Source of the DNA: Prochlorococcus sp. HOT208_60m_813G15
Lineage (GTDB): Bacteria > Cyanobacteriota > Cyanobacteriia > PCC-6307 > Cyanobiaceae
Length of the DNA stretch: 50,420 bases
NCBI GenBank assembly: GCA_002026165.1
Contig: MWOS01000113.1
Span: 130 to 50,549 of the forward strand
Direction: 5' to 3'
Positions 28,245 through 38,032 of the stretch are shown here, piece by piece. The notes under the pieces were generated by a model. That model made no database searches. It saw only the letters and a list, made by a program, of their open reading frames with translations, and was not told where the DNA came from. The first letter of the stretch is position 1; each line of letters starts with the position of its first letter. Position numbers and translations under genes: made by a program.

Positions 28245-29440
28245 AAAATAAAATTCATACTATTGAAGTTGAAAATAATGAAATTCAATCTGTAGAGAAA
28301 ATTATTAAAAAAATTAGAGAGAATAAAATTATTTATGTAAAAAATAAATTATATGAATATGAAGATGTATTAGATTCAATTACTGAGCATGGGCCAGCAA
28401 TTATCTTAAACAGTAGTGGTAGTTCAGGAAAACCAAGACAATGTTTTCACCATTTAAATAATCTTAAATTATCAGCAATTACATCAGGACAATGGCTAAT
28501 AGAGCAAGGATTTGAATTACAAAACTGCTTAATTTTAAATACTTTACCCCTGAACCATATAAGTGGATTAATACCAATTTTTAGAAGTCAAACTTGGGGA
28601 TGTGATTGTATTAATATTTCTCCGAATCTAATAAAAAAAACTAGAGAACTTTTACTTTTCACAATTAAATCTAAAAAAAACAAAAAACACTTGATTACAT
28701 CATTAGTACCGACACAATTACAAAGACTTTTAGTTCAAAAAGATGGTATTAGTTGGCTAAAAATTTTTGATCTAATTTGGGTAGGTGGAGCTTCAATTTC
28801 AAGCGAAACTATAGAACAATGTATAGAAGAAAAAATAAAATTAGCACCTTGTTACGGCTCAACTGAAACAGCAGCAATGGTTACGAGTTTAAAACCAAAA
28901 GAATTCTTAATGGGTTTTAAAAATGTTGGCGAAATACTACCTGATACAAAAATAAGAATTAACGCACAAGGATTAATCGAGATTAAATCAGCCAGAATTG
29001 GAATTGAAATAATAGACTCTTCAAAAACTAAAAATTTCAAAAATAAAAATGGGTGGTGGTGCACCGGTGATTTAGGTGAAATTAATCAAATCAATAATTC
29101 TTTATATTTAAACTTTCTTGGAAGAAGTGATAACGCTTTTAATTCAGGAGGAGAAATCGTTTTTCCAAAAGTAATTGAATCTCGATTAAATGATTTCATT
29201 ATGAAAGAAAATATCCCAATTAATAAATTCAATATTTCAAAAGTATCCGACAAATTATGGGGAAATAAAATTAAAATAATTGTTGAATATAAAGAACATA
29301 CAAATAATAAAAATATTGAAAATTCATTAAATTTATTAAAAAAATTTTCTCAAAGTTGGCCTAAACATGAAAAACCTGAAAAGTGGATTGTTCAAAACAA
29401 AAAAACCAGTACAAAAAAAAACTATAAATTTAAAAAATAA
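28241..29440 (+). CDS. menE: o-Succinylbenzoate-CoA ligase
   Basis: Activates o-succinylbenzoate with CoA through an acyl-adenylate. The protein of about 399 residues carries the AMP-binding family P-loop NSSGSSGKPRQ, then TLPLNHISGLIPIF, the APCYGSTETAAM motif, WWCTGDLGE and LNFLGRSDNAFNSGGEIVFP near the hinge; the usual catalytic Lys falls in the lysine-rich C-terminal tail. I prefer ATG 28241, which forms an ATGA overlap with the menC stop. An ATG four codons upstream at 28229 is also in frame. At about 400 residues it is somewhat short for the family, mainly in the N-terminal domain. Confidence 0.88.
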   Translation: MKNKIHTIEVENNEIQSVEKIIKKIRENKIIYVKNKLYEYEDVLDSITEHGPAIILNSSGSSGKPRQCFHHLNNLKLSAITSGQWLIEQGFELQNCLILNTLPLNHISGLIPIFRSQTWGCDCINISPNLIKKTRELLLFTIKSKKNKKHLITSLVPTQLQRLLVQKDGISWLKIFDLIWVGGASISSETIEQCIEEKIKLAPCYGSTETAAMVTSLKPKEFLMGFKNVGEILPDTKIRINAQGLIEIKSARIGIEIIDSSKTKNFKNKNGWWCTGDLGEINQINNSLYLNFLGRSDNAFNSGGEIVFPKVIESRLNDFIMKENIPINKFNISKVSDKLWGNKIKIIVEYKEHTNNKNIENSLNLLKKFSQSWPKHEKPEKWIVQNKKTSTKKNYKFKK

Positions 29441-29443
29441 TAA

Positions 29444-29896
<453 letters not shown>

Positions 29897-29905
29897 TTAA
29901 AGAAC

Positions 29906-31093
29906 TTATCTATCAACAGATCCCATAATTACATCTATTGAGCCAAGGATTGCCATAATATCAGCGATTTTTGCACCTTTAAGAATATGAGGCAATATTT
30001 GCAGATTATTTAAATCAGCTGCTCTGATTTTAAATCTCCATGGGGTAACTTCATTATTTCCTTGAATAAATACACCTATTTCACCTTTACCGGACTCTAA
30101 TCTTGTATATAATTCTCCGTTGGGAATTTTAAAAGTTGGAGCAACCTTCTTAGCTACATATTGATAGTCAATACCAAATATTTCACTTTTCTTATCTTCA
30201 GTCGCCATTCTTTGAGCTTCTAAATTTTCTGTTGGACCTCCAGGAATCATTTTGCAGGCTTGGCGAATGATGCTTAGTGATTGTCTCATCTCCTCGACTC
30301 TTACTCGATATCTCGCGTAACAATCACCTTCTTTTTCTGATGCAATCTGCCAATCAAAATCGTTATAACATTCATAACTATCAACTTTCCTTAAATCCCA
30401 GGAAACTCCAGAAGCTCTAAGCATTGGCCCAGACAAAGACCAATTAATTGCTTGATCTCTTTGTATTGTTCCAAGACCTTCAATTCTTTTTCTAAAAATT
30501 GGATTATTTGTAATTAATTTTTCGTATTCATCTATCTTAGGACCGAACCAATCGCAAAAGTCTATACATTTTTCTAACCATCCATATGGAAGGTCACATG
30601 CGACACCACCTATCCTAAAGAAATTATTATTTATTAGCCTTTGTCCAGTAGCAGCTTCCCAAAGATCATAAATCATTTCTCTTTCTCTAAAAATATAGAA
30701 AAATGGAGTTTGAGCTCCTACATCTGCTAAAAAGGGACCAAGCCATAAAAGATGATTAGCAATACGATTAAGTTCCAGCATTAAAACTCTTATATAACTA
30801 GCTCTTTTAGGAACTGGAATATTAGCTAATCTTTCAGGAGCATTTACTACAATAGCTTCATAAAACATTCCTGCTGCATAATCCATTCTGCTTACATAAG
30901 GGACATACATTACATTTGTCCTATTTTCAGCTATCTTTTCCATTCCCCTATGTAAATATCCAATTACTGGCTCACAATCAATGACATTCTCACCATCAAG
31001 AGTTACAACTAACCTTAAAACCCCATGCATTGAGGGGTGGTGAGGGCCAAAATTGACCACCATTGGTTCTGTTCTAGTCTCTAGCTGAGCCAT
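29906..31093 (-). CDS. ndhH: NAD(P)H-quinone oxidoreductase subunit H
   Basis: Forms part of the peripheral arm of the thylakoid NDH-1 complex, which serves cyclic electron flow and respiration; in complex I the homologue (Nqo4/NuoD) lines the quinone site. The 395-residue product has [16 protein letters not shown] at the N-terminus, [18 protein letters not shown], and ends IMGSVDR, all diagnostic of NdhH. It lies 9 bases from the menI start and is divergent from rsmH across only 38 bases. Confidence 0.98.
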   Translation of the reverse strand: MAQLETRTEPMVVNFGPHHPSMHGVLRLVVTLDGENVIDCEPVIGYLHRGMEKIAENRTNVMYVPYVSRMDYAAGMFYEAIVVNAPERLANIPVPKRASYIRVLMLELNRIANHLLWLGPFLADVGAQTPFFYIFREREMIYDLWEAATGQRLINNNFFRIGGVACDLPYGWLEKCIDFCDWFGPKIDEYEKLITNNPIFRKRIEGLGTIQRDQAINWSLSGPMLRASGVSWDLRKVDSYECYNDFDWQIASEKEGDCYARYRVRVEEMRQSLSIIRQACKMIPGGPTENLEAQRMATEDKKSEIFGIDYQYVAKKVAPTFKIPNGELYTRLESGKGEIGVFIQGNNEVTPWRFKIRAADLNNLQILPHILKGAKIADIMAILGSIDVIMGSVDR

Positions 31094-31131
31094 TCGAAAT
31101 TTAACTTCTAAATAAATCTTAGTCGAAAGTT

Positions 31132-32034
31132 ATGCAAACTGACCTATCTGATTCATCTTTTTTCAATCATAAATCAGTCATGACAGATGAGATTATGGCT
31201 TCATTAGAGCATTACCCATTAATACATTGCAACCAACTTAAAGGAATAGACGCAACTTTAGGCGGAGGCGGGCACTCTTATCATTTATTGAGAAAATATT
31301 CGGATTTAAATATAATTGGACTTGATCAAGATCCATTCGCGAGAAAATCAGCATCAAAAAAACTTGATGAATTTAAAGATAGGATTGATATAAGGGCTTC
31401 AAATTTTGCGGATTTTGCACCAAACGAAAAAGTTTCTTTTGTGATTGCAGATCTTGGAGTAAATAGTAACCAAATTGATGAGCCTAAAAGAGGCTTTAGT
31501 TTCCAAAAAGATGGGCCTCTTGATATGCGCATGAATCCTTCTCTTGAGGTTGATGCAGAGAAATTAATTGAGGGTTTAAAAGAAAAAGATCTAGCTAACC
31601 TAATTTATAAATACGGAGATGAGAGATTATCAAGAAAGATTGCTAGGAAAATAAAAATGCATTTGAAGGAAAATGGGAAATATTCTGGGACAAAAGAGTT
31701 AGCTTATTCTATTGCCGGCTGCTTCCCACCAAAACAAAGATATAAAAAAATACACCCAGCAACAAGAACATTTCAAGCACTAAGAATTGCCGTTAATAAA
31801 GAAATTGAAGTATTAGAAAAATTTTTGCAAGTTGTCCCTGAATGGCTTTTGCCGGGCGGAGTTGTTTCTATTATTAGTTTTCATTCCCTGGAAGATAGAT
31901 TAGTTAAAAATTATTTTAAAAATGATCTAAGACTAAAAAACCTGACAAAAAAGCCAATAACTCCTTCCGAACAAGAAGTCGAACTAAATAAAAGAGCCCG
32001 AAGTGCAAAATTAAGAATTGCTCAATTAAATTAA
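31132..32034 (+). CDS. rsmH: 16S rRNA (cytosine-1402 N4) methyltransferase
   Basis: Methylates C1402 in the decoding centre of 16S rRNA (formerly MraW). The 300-residue protein has HKSVMTDEIM near the N-terminus, the SAM-binding GIDATLGGGGHSYHLL, the FVIADLGVNSNQID motif, RGFSFQKDGPLDMRMN, and the C-terminal HSLEDRLVKNYF with the RAR...LRIAQ tail. It is convergent with the cysteine desulfurase gene, 14 bases away. Confidence 0.97.
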   Translation: MQTDLSDSSFFNHKSVMTDEIMASLEHYPLIHCNQLKGIDATLGGGGHSYHLLRKYSDLNIIGLDQDPFARKSASKKLDEFKDRIDIRASNFADFAPNEKVSFVIADLGVNSNQIDEPKRGFSFQKDGPLDMRMNPSLEVDAEKLIEGLKEKDLANLIYKYGDERLSRKIARKIKMHLKENGKYSGTKELAYSIAGCFPPKQRYKKIHPATRTFQALRIAVNKEIEVLEKFLQVVPEWLLPGGVVSIISFHSLEDRLVKNYFKNDLRLKNLTKKPITPSEQEVELNKRARSAKLRIAQLN

Positions 32035-32048
32035 AGAGCCAATAATTT

Positions 32049-33194
32049 CTAACGTAATGATTTAATTGTATGTGTAAGAATTTGTATTGCTTGTTTTATA
32101 TCTTTTGAGTTAGTTCTTAATCCAATACTTAACCTTATTGAAGATTCTGCTTCTTTAAAAGATCTTCCTAAAGCTAGTAAAACATGAGATGGTTCACCAT
32201 TACTGCACGCAGACCCACTAGAACAAATTATTTTAGATTTTAAAAGTTTGTGTAACTTTGCTCCGTTTAAATCCAATATAGTCAAATTTAAATTGTGAGG
32301 TAATCTTTTCTTTATTGAGCCATTAATTAATAAACCAGAATTATTTTCTAACAAACCCTCTAAAAGGGTATCTCTGTACAAAAGTAATTGCTCAGCATTA
32401 TTTTTTTGATTAAAAACTGCTATCTCTATTGCTTTAGCAAAACCAACTACCAACGGAAGAGGTAATGTCCCAGACCTTAGACCATATTCCTGACCTCCTC
32501 CAACAATTAAAGGCTCAAGATTAATTTCTTCATCTATCAAAAGAAGTCCTATCCCTTTAGGACCATATATTTTGTGAGAACTTATCGTTATCATATTTAC
32601 ATCTGATAAAAGATTGTCTAGTTCGATATAACCTAAACATTGTGCGAAATCAGAGTGAAAAGTTATTCCTCTCGATTTACATATCTTTGAAATACTCTCT
32701 GCAGGCTGAATAACTCCTATTTCGTTATTTGCCAACATGACACTAACCAGAAAAGTATCTTCTCTTATATTTTTTTTGAATTGTTCCTCTGAAATTAAAC
32801 CATCCTTCTCAGGATTAATTTCTGTAACCATAAACCCCTCTTTTTTTAGTTGTTTTAGAGGCTCTAAAACAGCTTTATGCTCTGTTGTTAAGGTAATAAT
32901 ATGTCCATAATTTCCTGTTTTTGTATAGTAATTTCTAGCAAAACCTAATAAGGCTAAGTTATTAGATTCAGTTGCCCCACTTGTAAAAATAACTTTTTTA
33001 TTCTTAAGAAATAAATTTTGTTCTATTTTTTCTCTTGAGGCTTCCAATATAGCGCTTGCATTAATCCCAGCCAAATTTGATTTGCTTGCAGGGTTAGAAA
33101 ATATTTCACTCCAAAAAGGTTTCATAGAATCAACAACATCTTTAGAGCAAGGGGTCGAAGATTGATAGTCGAGTAGTATGGGAGTTGATAGCAT
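32049..33194 (-). CDS. Cysteine desulfurase (NifS/IscS family)
   Basis: Removes sulfur from cysteine for iron-sulfur clusters and thio-modifications. The 381-residue PLP enzyme has TSGATESNNLALLGF (about 71-85), His106, the PLP lysine Lys208 in SSHKIYGPKG, and the catalytic Cys330 in SSGSACSNG, which is the NifS/IscS (group I) loop rather than the SufS type. The full catalytic set is intact. It is divergent from the response regulator gene across 59 bases. Confidence 0.93.
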   Translation of the reverse strand: MLSTPILLDYQSSTPCSKDVVDSMKPFWSEIFSNPASKSNLAGINASAILEASREKIEQNLFLKNKKVIFTSGATESNNLALLGFARNYYTKTGNYGHIITLTTEHKAVLEPLKQLKKEGFMVTEINPEKDGLISEEQFKKNIREDTFLVSVMLANNEIGVIQPAESISKICKSRGITFHSDFAQCLGYIELDNLLSDVNMITISSHKIYGPKGIGLLLIDEEINLEPLIVGGGQEYGLRSGTLPLPLVVGFAKAIEIAVFNQKNNAEQLLLYRDTLLEGLLENNSGLLINGSIKKRLPHNLNLTILDLNGAKLHKLLKSKIICSSGSACSNGEPSHVLLALGRSFKEAESSIRLSIGLRTNSKDIKQAIQILTHTIKSLR

Positions 33195-33253
33195 TATGTT
33201 TAGTATATAAAATTCTTTTTATTACTAGAAAATCAAATTAAAGAATTTAAAAA

Positions 33254-33982
33254 ATGAATGAAATTAATCACGTAAATAATGAACCGGTAAGAAAATCAAG
33301 AATTTTGTTAGTTGATGATGAGCCTGGTTTGAGAACAGCTGTTAAAACATTTCTAGAAGATGAAGGCTTTGAAATATTTATTGCCGTTGATGGAGAGGAT
33401 GGTTGGGAAAAAGCTCAAACAGTTTTCCCAGATTTGATAATTAGCGATGTAATGATGCCCAGAGCCAACGGTTATGCTTTATTAGAAAAAATTAGAGAGG
33501 ATGAAAAATTAGGAGGAACCCCAGTTATTTTTCTAACTGCAAAAGGAATGACTCTAGACAGAACCGAAGGTTATCTTGCAGGAGTTGATGATTATATTTC
33601 CAAACCTTTCGATCCCGATGAATTAGCTGCAAGAGTTAAAAATGTAATCAACAGACAAGAACGTTTACTAAAAGAAGCAGCACGATTCGCAGATATTGAT
33701 GTAAGCAAAATGGCAAAACAAATTACTGAAATAAAATCTATGCTTACAGACCAAAACCAGACTAATCCAGAAAATAAAATCAATCTTCCTAGTTTTACTC
33801 CAAGAGAAGCGAGTGTGCTCCAACTAGTAGCAGAGGGACTGATGAACAAGGAAATTGCAAGACAGCTTGAAACATCTATTAGAAATGTTGAGAAATACGT
33901 AAGTAGGCTTTTTATCAAGACAGGTACATCTAGCCGAACCGAATTAGTTCGTTATGCACTAGAAAATCATTTAGTAAAATAA
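33254..33982 (+). CDS. Response regulator, REC domain plus LuxR-type HTH (Ycf29/NarL-like)
   Basis: A two-component transcription factor of 242 residues. The receiver domain (about 15-135) has Asp21/Asp22, the phospho-acceptor Asp65 in DLIISDVMMPR, Thr95 and Lys117, all as expected for phosphorylation. After a linker (about 136-170) a LuxR/GerE HTH follows (about 178-238: FTPREASVLQLVAEGLMNKEIA). This layout resembles the Ycf29-type regulator conserved in cyanobacteria and red plastids. No histidine kinase gene is nearby, so its partner and targets are unknown. Confidence 0.85.
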   Translation: MNEINHVNNEPVRKSRILLVDDEPGLRTAVKTFLEDEGFEIFIAVDGEDGWEKAQTVFPDLIISDVMMPRANGYALLEKIREDEKLGGTPVIFLTAKGMTLDRTEGYLAGVDDYISKPFDPDELAARVKNVINRQERLLKEAARFADIDVSKMAKQITEIKSMLTDQNQTNPENKINLPSFTPREASVLQLVAEGLMNKEIARQLETSIRNVEKYVSRLFIKTGTSSRTELVRYALENHLVK

Positions 33983-33983
33983 A

Positions 33984-34685
33984 TTATTTAATTTTTTCGA
34001 ATTCAATTAGTTTTGAAAAATAAAAAGGAGCTTGATTTAATTTCTTTTTAACCACTTTAAATCCTCTTTCTTTAGCAGCATTAATAATACCTTTTTCTTT
34101 CAATGTATATGCTCTTGTTGTTTTACTTGGCCCAGGAAATAATTTCCCAATATTTTTAAGAACAGCAAGAACTGGAGTATAAGGAGCAAAGCTAACGATT
34201 AGTTTTTCTTTACTTAAATCGCAAAGATGTTGAACCATTTCTTCTGCGATCGGTTGAGGATAATGAATAAATACATCCAAACAAACTACAACATCAAATA
34301 ATCCTTTTAATTTTTCAAGATCACAGACTTCATATTTGATTTTGCCTTGATTCAAACCTAATTGATTAATGCGTTTCTTTGTTTCTTTAATCATTTCAGA
34401 AGAAATATCACTAACCTGTAATTCTTTTATACCAAGTCTTAGTAAAGGTATGGAAAGACTTCCTACACCACATCCTGCATCACAATAACTTTTTTTTGTT
34501 AGTTCAGGATAATTTTCGATGTATGAGACTACATCATCTACAGTTTTTTGATGTCCTTTCCTAATATTTTTCTGAACTGTATTAATTTCATCAGATTTGC
34601 TATAAATTTTATTCCATCTTTCAAAGCCAGTACCATTAAAATACTCCCTAACTTCACTTTTTTCGATAATCTTATTTGACGTCAT
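33984..34685 (-). CDS. chlM: Magnesium-protoporphyrin IX O-methyltransferase
   Basis: Methylates Mg-protoporphyrin IX in chlorophyll synthesis using S-adenosylmethionine. The 233-residue protein has the class I SAM motif CDAGCGVGSL (68-77). N-terminal EYFNGTGFERWNKIYS and the C-terminal FPGPSKTTRAYTLKE and FYFSKLIEF segments are characteristic of ChlM/BchM. It is convergent with the response regulator gene (one base apart) and divergent from purE across 89 bases. Confidence 0.94.
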   Translation of the reverse strand: MTSNKIIEKSEVREYFNGTGFERWNKIYSKSDEINTVQKNIRKGHQKTVDDVVSYIENYPELTKKSYCDAGCGVGSLSIPLLRLGIKELQVSDISSEMIKETKKRINQLGLNQGKIKYEVCDLEKLKGLFDVVVCLDVFIHYPQPIAEEMVQHLCDLSKEKLIVSFAPYTPVLAVLKNIGKLFPGPSKTTRAYTLKEKGIINAAKERGFKVVKKKLNQAPFYFSKLIEFEKIK

Positions 34686-34724
34686 AATTTTCTATAAAAA
34701 TTTCTTCATTTTATACTAACTAAC

Positions 34725-34753
34725 TGGCGCCAAATTAATTGCACGCCATTATA
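34725..34753. promoter_or_regulatory. chlM/purE divergent control region: palindrome and candidate -10
   Basis: In the 89-base spacer, TGGCGCCA (34725-34732) is a perfect 8-bp palindrome and the only GC-rich block. On the minus strand TATAAT is read from 34753 to 34748, a good -10 for chlM with a leader of about 55 bases. TATACT at 34712-34717 is a possible plus-strand -10 for purE. These are pattern matches only. Confidence 0.35.
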
Positions 34754-34774
34754 GGAAAGAATTGATTTGTTATT

Positions 34775-35311
34775 TTGTCAGAATTGCATTCTAAAGATAT
34801 TTATAAAATTGCTGTCGTAATGGGTAGTGATTCAGATCTAAAAACATTGAAACCAGCCATTGATATTCTAAAAGAATTTGGAATAAAAACTGAAGTTAGT
34901 ATACTTTCTGCCCATCGAACACCTATTGAAATGATTGAATATGCAAAAAATGCAGAATCAGAAAACATAAAAGTAATAATTGCCGGTGCTGGTGGTGCTG
35001 CTCATCTTCCAGGAATGCTGGCATCCATAACTTGCATTCCTGTAGTTGGAGTACCAGTAGAGAGTAAGACACTTAAAGGGATTGACTCACTTTTGTCAAT
35101 TGTTCAAATGCCGGCTGGGATTCCAGTTGCAACAGTTGCAATTAATGGAGGTCAGAATGCTGGATTATTGGCAATAGAGATGATCAGTTTATTTGATGAA
35201 TCCATAAAGAAAAATTTAAAAGAATTCAGAGAAAATCTTCATACACAGGTAAGGACAAAAAATAGTAAGTTATCAACTATTGGACCTGACATTTATCTTC
35301 AAAATAAATGA
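34775..35311 (+). CDS. purE: N5-carboxyaminoimidazole ribonucleotide mutase
   Basis: Rearranges N5-CAIR to CAIR in purine synthesis. The 178-residue protein has VVMGSDSDLKTLKPA (about 14-28), SAHRTPIEMIEYAK and AGAGGAAHLPGMLAS, the class I PurE active-site motifs. Translation appears to start at TTG 34775. The first ATG (in VVMGSDS) lies inside the conserved core, so an upstream non-ATG start is required. It is convergent with cysC, 16 bases apart. Confidence 0.94.
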   Translation: MSELHSKDIYKIAVVMGSDSDLKTLKPAIDILKEFGIKTEVSILSAHRTPIEMIEYAKNAESENIKVIIAGAGGAAHLPGMLASITCIPVVGVPVESKTLKGIDSLLSIVQMPAGIPVATVAINGGQNAGLLAIEMISLFDESIKKNLKEFRENLHTQVRTKNSKLSTIGPDIYLQNK

Positions 35312-35327
35312 AATAATAGTTTTTCTA

Positions 35328-35966
35328 TTAGGCCTTATTAAGAAAGTTTTCTTTTTGAAGGTAGTTAATAACTTTTTCAACGGAATCATTTAAATCTAAC
35401 GAACCTGTATCAACAACAATTTCTGGATTATGAGGTGCTTCATATGGACTAGAAATCCCTGTAAATTCCTTAATTTCACCCAAACGAGCTTTTTTATAAA
35501 GACCTTTAGTGTCCCTATTTTCGCAAACTGTAATATCAGCAGCACAATAAACTTCAATAAAATCCTTAGATCCAATAATTTTTCTCACCTTATCTCTATC
35601 GCTTATAAATGGCGAAACGAATGCTGTAATAGTTATTATGCCTGCATTCATAAATAAATTCGCAACTTCCCCAATTCTTCTTATATTTTCCTCTCTATCC
35701 TCATCCGAAAAACCAAGATCTTTACATAAACCGTGTCTAATATTATCTCCATCTAACACATAAGTCGAAAACCCATCCAAGTGTAAAACTTCATTTAAAG
35801 CGTTGGCCAAAGTACTCTTACCAGAACCAGATAAACCTGTAAACCAGATAACCATACCTTTATGACCTCTCATTTTCTCTAACTTTTCTCTATCGATAGT
35901 TAAATTGTGCCACTTAATATTGGTTGACTTTGTTTGATCTTGTTCTTTCATTTTTTGCGTCATCAA
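35328..35966 (-). CDS. cysC: Adenylylsulfate kinase
   Basis: Phosphorylates APS to PAPS in sulfate activation. The 212-residue protein has the P-loop GLSGSGKST (44-52), YVLDGDNIRHGLCKDLGFS (about 72-90) and the FIEVYCAADITVCENRD strand-helix; the family SPYEAP...PEIVVDT is near the C-terminus. An N-terminal stretch of about 20 residues precedes the IKWHNLTIDREKLEKMRGHKG segment typical of the family. It lies 27 bases downstream of the SUI1/YciH gene on the same strand. Confidence 0.95.
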   Translation of the reverse strand: MMTQKMKEQDQTKSTNIKWHNLTIDREKLEKMRGHKGMVIWFTGLSGSGKSTLANALNEVLHLDGFSTYVLDGDNIRHGLCKDLGFSDEDREENIRRIGEVANLFMNAGIITITAFVSPFISDRDKVRKIIGSKDFIEVYCAADITVCENRDTKGLYKKARLGEIKEFTGISSPYEAPHNPEIVVDTGSLDLNDSVEKVINYLQKENFLNKA

Positions 35967-35993
35967 AAATAGAACCCTATCCTAACCCTTGCT

Positions 35994-36314
35994 TCATAAA
36001 TTATGAAATCCCTCTTTACGAAGAAACTCAATTGATTTTGATACCATATCACCCTGTAACTGGATATTTCTATCAATTAATGTACCTCCAGTACCACAAA
36101 AAACTTTAATTTTTTTTAGTAATTCTTTTAATAAGATTTCATCCTCAGTGCCTAAACCTTTAATTAAAGTTATGGTCTTGCCCTTTTTACCTTTTTTTTG
36201 TTTTGAAATATTGATTTTTGATCTTTTATTAAAAGTATCTACCTCAGCCACTTCTTCATATTTTTTTTCTTGATTATCAAATTCGATCCAATTCTTTTTT
36301 CCCATTATTTTCAA
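35994..36314 (-). CDS. SUI1/eIF1-like translation factor (YciH family)
   Basis: A 106-residue protein with an N-terminal charged, Lys-rich region and a C-terminal SUI1 fold: TLIKGLGTEDEILLKELLKKIKVFCGTGGTL (split here by neighbouring motifs) and a final IQLQGDMVSKSIEFL. Archaeal and eukaryotic eIF1 influence start-codon choice; the role of bacterial YciH is less certain. Divergent from trpB across 39 bases and co-directional with cysC. Confidence 0.87.
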   Translation of the reverse strand: MKIMGKKNWIEFDNQEKKYEEVAEVDTFNKRSKINISKQKKGKKGKTITLIKGLGTEDEILLKELLKKIKVFCGTGGTLIDRNIQLQGDMVSKSIEFLRKEGFHNL

Positions 36315-36353
36315 TATAATCTATAGTTAGTTAATACTTATTCTATAGAAAAA

Positions 36354-37598
36354 GTGGTAAGTACATTTTCTCGCAAAGATCAAAACTATAAAAATGACGA
36401 TTTAAATCAACCCTCCAAAGAGGGGAGATTTGGAAAATATGGTGGTCAATATGTTCCTGAAACGCTAATGCCTGCTCTTTTTGAGCTTGAAACAGCTGCA
36501 TCTGATGCATGGAAAGATAAATTTTTTGTAGAAGAATTAAATCATCTACTTAAGACTTATGTAGGAAGAGAAACACCACTTTATGAAGCAAAAAGGCTTA
36601 CTGAACATTACAAAACTAAACAAGCAACTCCTAGAATATGGCTCAAAAGAGAAGATTTAAATCATACTGGTGCTCACAAAATTAATAATGCCCTTGGACA
36701 AGCTTTATTGGCATTAAGAATGGGCAAAAAAAGAATAATTGCAGAAACTGGAGCAGGTCAGCACGGAGTTGCTACTGCTACTGTTTGTGCGAGATTTGGC
36801 TTGAAATGTATTATCTACATGGGTGCTGAAGATATAAAAAGGCAATCCCTTAACGTTTTCAGAATGAAACTTCTAGGAGCTGAAGTTAAAGTTGTAAATT
36901 CTGGAACTGCAACTCTTAAAGATGCTACTAGTGAAGCCATTAGAGATTGGGTTTCTAATGTCGAAACCACACACTACATTTTAGGATCTGTTGCCGGCCC
37001 ACACCCTTTCCCAAAGATTGTGAGAGATTTTCATGCAGTTATAGGTGAAGAAACTAAAAAACAATGTTTGGAATCATTTGGATCTTTCCCCGATATTTTG
37101 CTTGCTTGTGTAGGTGGGGGATCAAATGCTATGGGGCTTTTCCATCCTTTTGTTAAAGAAACTTCTGTGCGTCTTATTGGAGTTGAAGCCGCAGGAAGCG
37201 GAGTTGATACTGACAAACATGCTGCCACTATCACAAAAGGGTCAGTTGGAATTTTGCATGGATCAATGAGTCTTCTCCTACAAGATGATAATGGTCAAGT
37301 ACAAGAAGCTCACTCAATAAGTGCAGGTTTAGATTACCCTGGAGTAGGTCCTGAACATAGCCATTTAAAAGATATAGGTAGAGCAGAATATGGATCAGTC
37401 ACAGATCAAGAAGCTTTAGATGCTTTAAGACTTGTTAGTGAACTAGAAGGAATTATACCTGCACTTGAAACTTCCCATGCCTTCGCTTGGTTAGATAAAT
37501 TATGCCCTACTCTTGAAAAAGATACTCATATAGTTATCAATTGCTCTGGTAGAGGCGACAAAGATGTTAATACTGTTGCATCTTCATTAGATATTTAA
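36354..37598 (+). CDS. trpB: Tryptophan synthase beta chain
   Basis: Joins indole and serine to make tryptophan. The 414-residue PLP enzyme has [19 protein letters not shown] near the N-terminus, the PLP lysine Lys109 in [29 protein letters not shown], and the phosphate-binding GGGSNAMG. It starts with GTG at 36354; the N-terminal 22 residues are variable in the family, so a nearby start cannot be excluded. It abuts the convergent rhodanese gene with no spare base. Confidence 0.97.
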   Translation: MVSTFSRKDQNYKNDDLNQPSKEGRFGKYGGQYVPETLMPALFELETAASDAWKDKFFVEELNHLLKTYVGRETPLYEAKRLTEHYKTKQATPRIWLKREDLNHTGAHKINNALGQALLALRMGKKRIIAETGAGQHGVATATVCARFGLKCIIYMGAEDIKRQSLNVFRMKLLGAEVKVVNSGTATLKDATSEAIRDWVSNVETTHYILGSVAGPHPFPKIVRDFHAVIGEETKKQCLESFGSFPDILLACVGGGSNAMGLFHPFVKETSVRLIGVEAAGSGVDTDKHAATITKGSVGILHGSMSLLLQDDNGQVQEAHSISAGLDYPGVGPEHSHLKDIGRAEYGSVTDQEALDALRLVSELEGIIPALETSHAFAWLDKLCPTLEKDTHIVINCSGRGDKDVNTVASSLDI

Positions 37599-37949
37599 TC
37601 AATACCTTGGAATTGATGGGTCAATATATCTACTCCATCCATCAATACCTTCCTCCAAATTCCATATTTCGCTCACAATATTATTATCCAAACACCATTG
37701 AGAAAAGTTATAACTTCTTATTCCTGCATGACAGGTAACTACAATTTCTCTGTCTAATAAACCAGCAAATATTTCTTCAACGTATTCAGATGTGACTTTA
37801 CTAATTGGTATATGTAAAAAATCTTTTGAGAAACGCGCTAGTTCTAATTCTGACTGTTCTCTTACATCAACCAACACTGGATCTTCTTTATCAGAATTAA
37901 ACCAATCATTGAGACTAGAAGCATTTATAGTTTTTGGATAACTTCCCAA
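37599..37949 (-). CDS. Rhodanese-like domain protein
   Basis: A single-domain rhodanese of 116 residues. The active-site loop CHAGIRS (73-79) carries the catalytic Cys73, and the N-terminal VLVDVREQSELELARF (about 25-40) is the family's CH2A motif. Single-domain rhodaneses transfer sulfane sulfur, but the acceptor here is unknown. It is convergent with trpB. A separate upstream gene starts 83 bases away on the other strand. Confidence 0.88.
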   Translation of the reverse strand: MGSYPKTINASSLNDWFNSDKEDPVLVDVREQSELELARFSKDFLHIPISKVTSEYVEEIFAGLLDREIVVTCHAGIRSYNFSQWCLDNNIVSEIWNLEEGIDGWSRYIDPSIPRY

Positions 37950-38032
37950 TTTATAGGATAAATTATTTGTTATTTACAATTTAATAAATTAAGTTGCAGT
38001 AGGAAGTTTATTGTTAAAAATAAAAATAAACA

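Noticed and set aside
33592-33918. 108-codon open frame on the minus strand opposite the response regulator
   Set aside because: It lies wholly inside a well-supported gene and encodes a low-complexity Ser/Leu-rich product.
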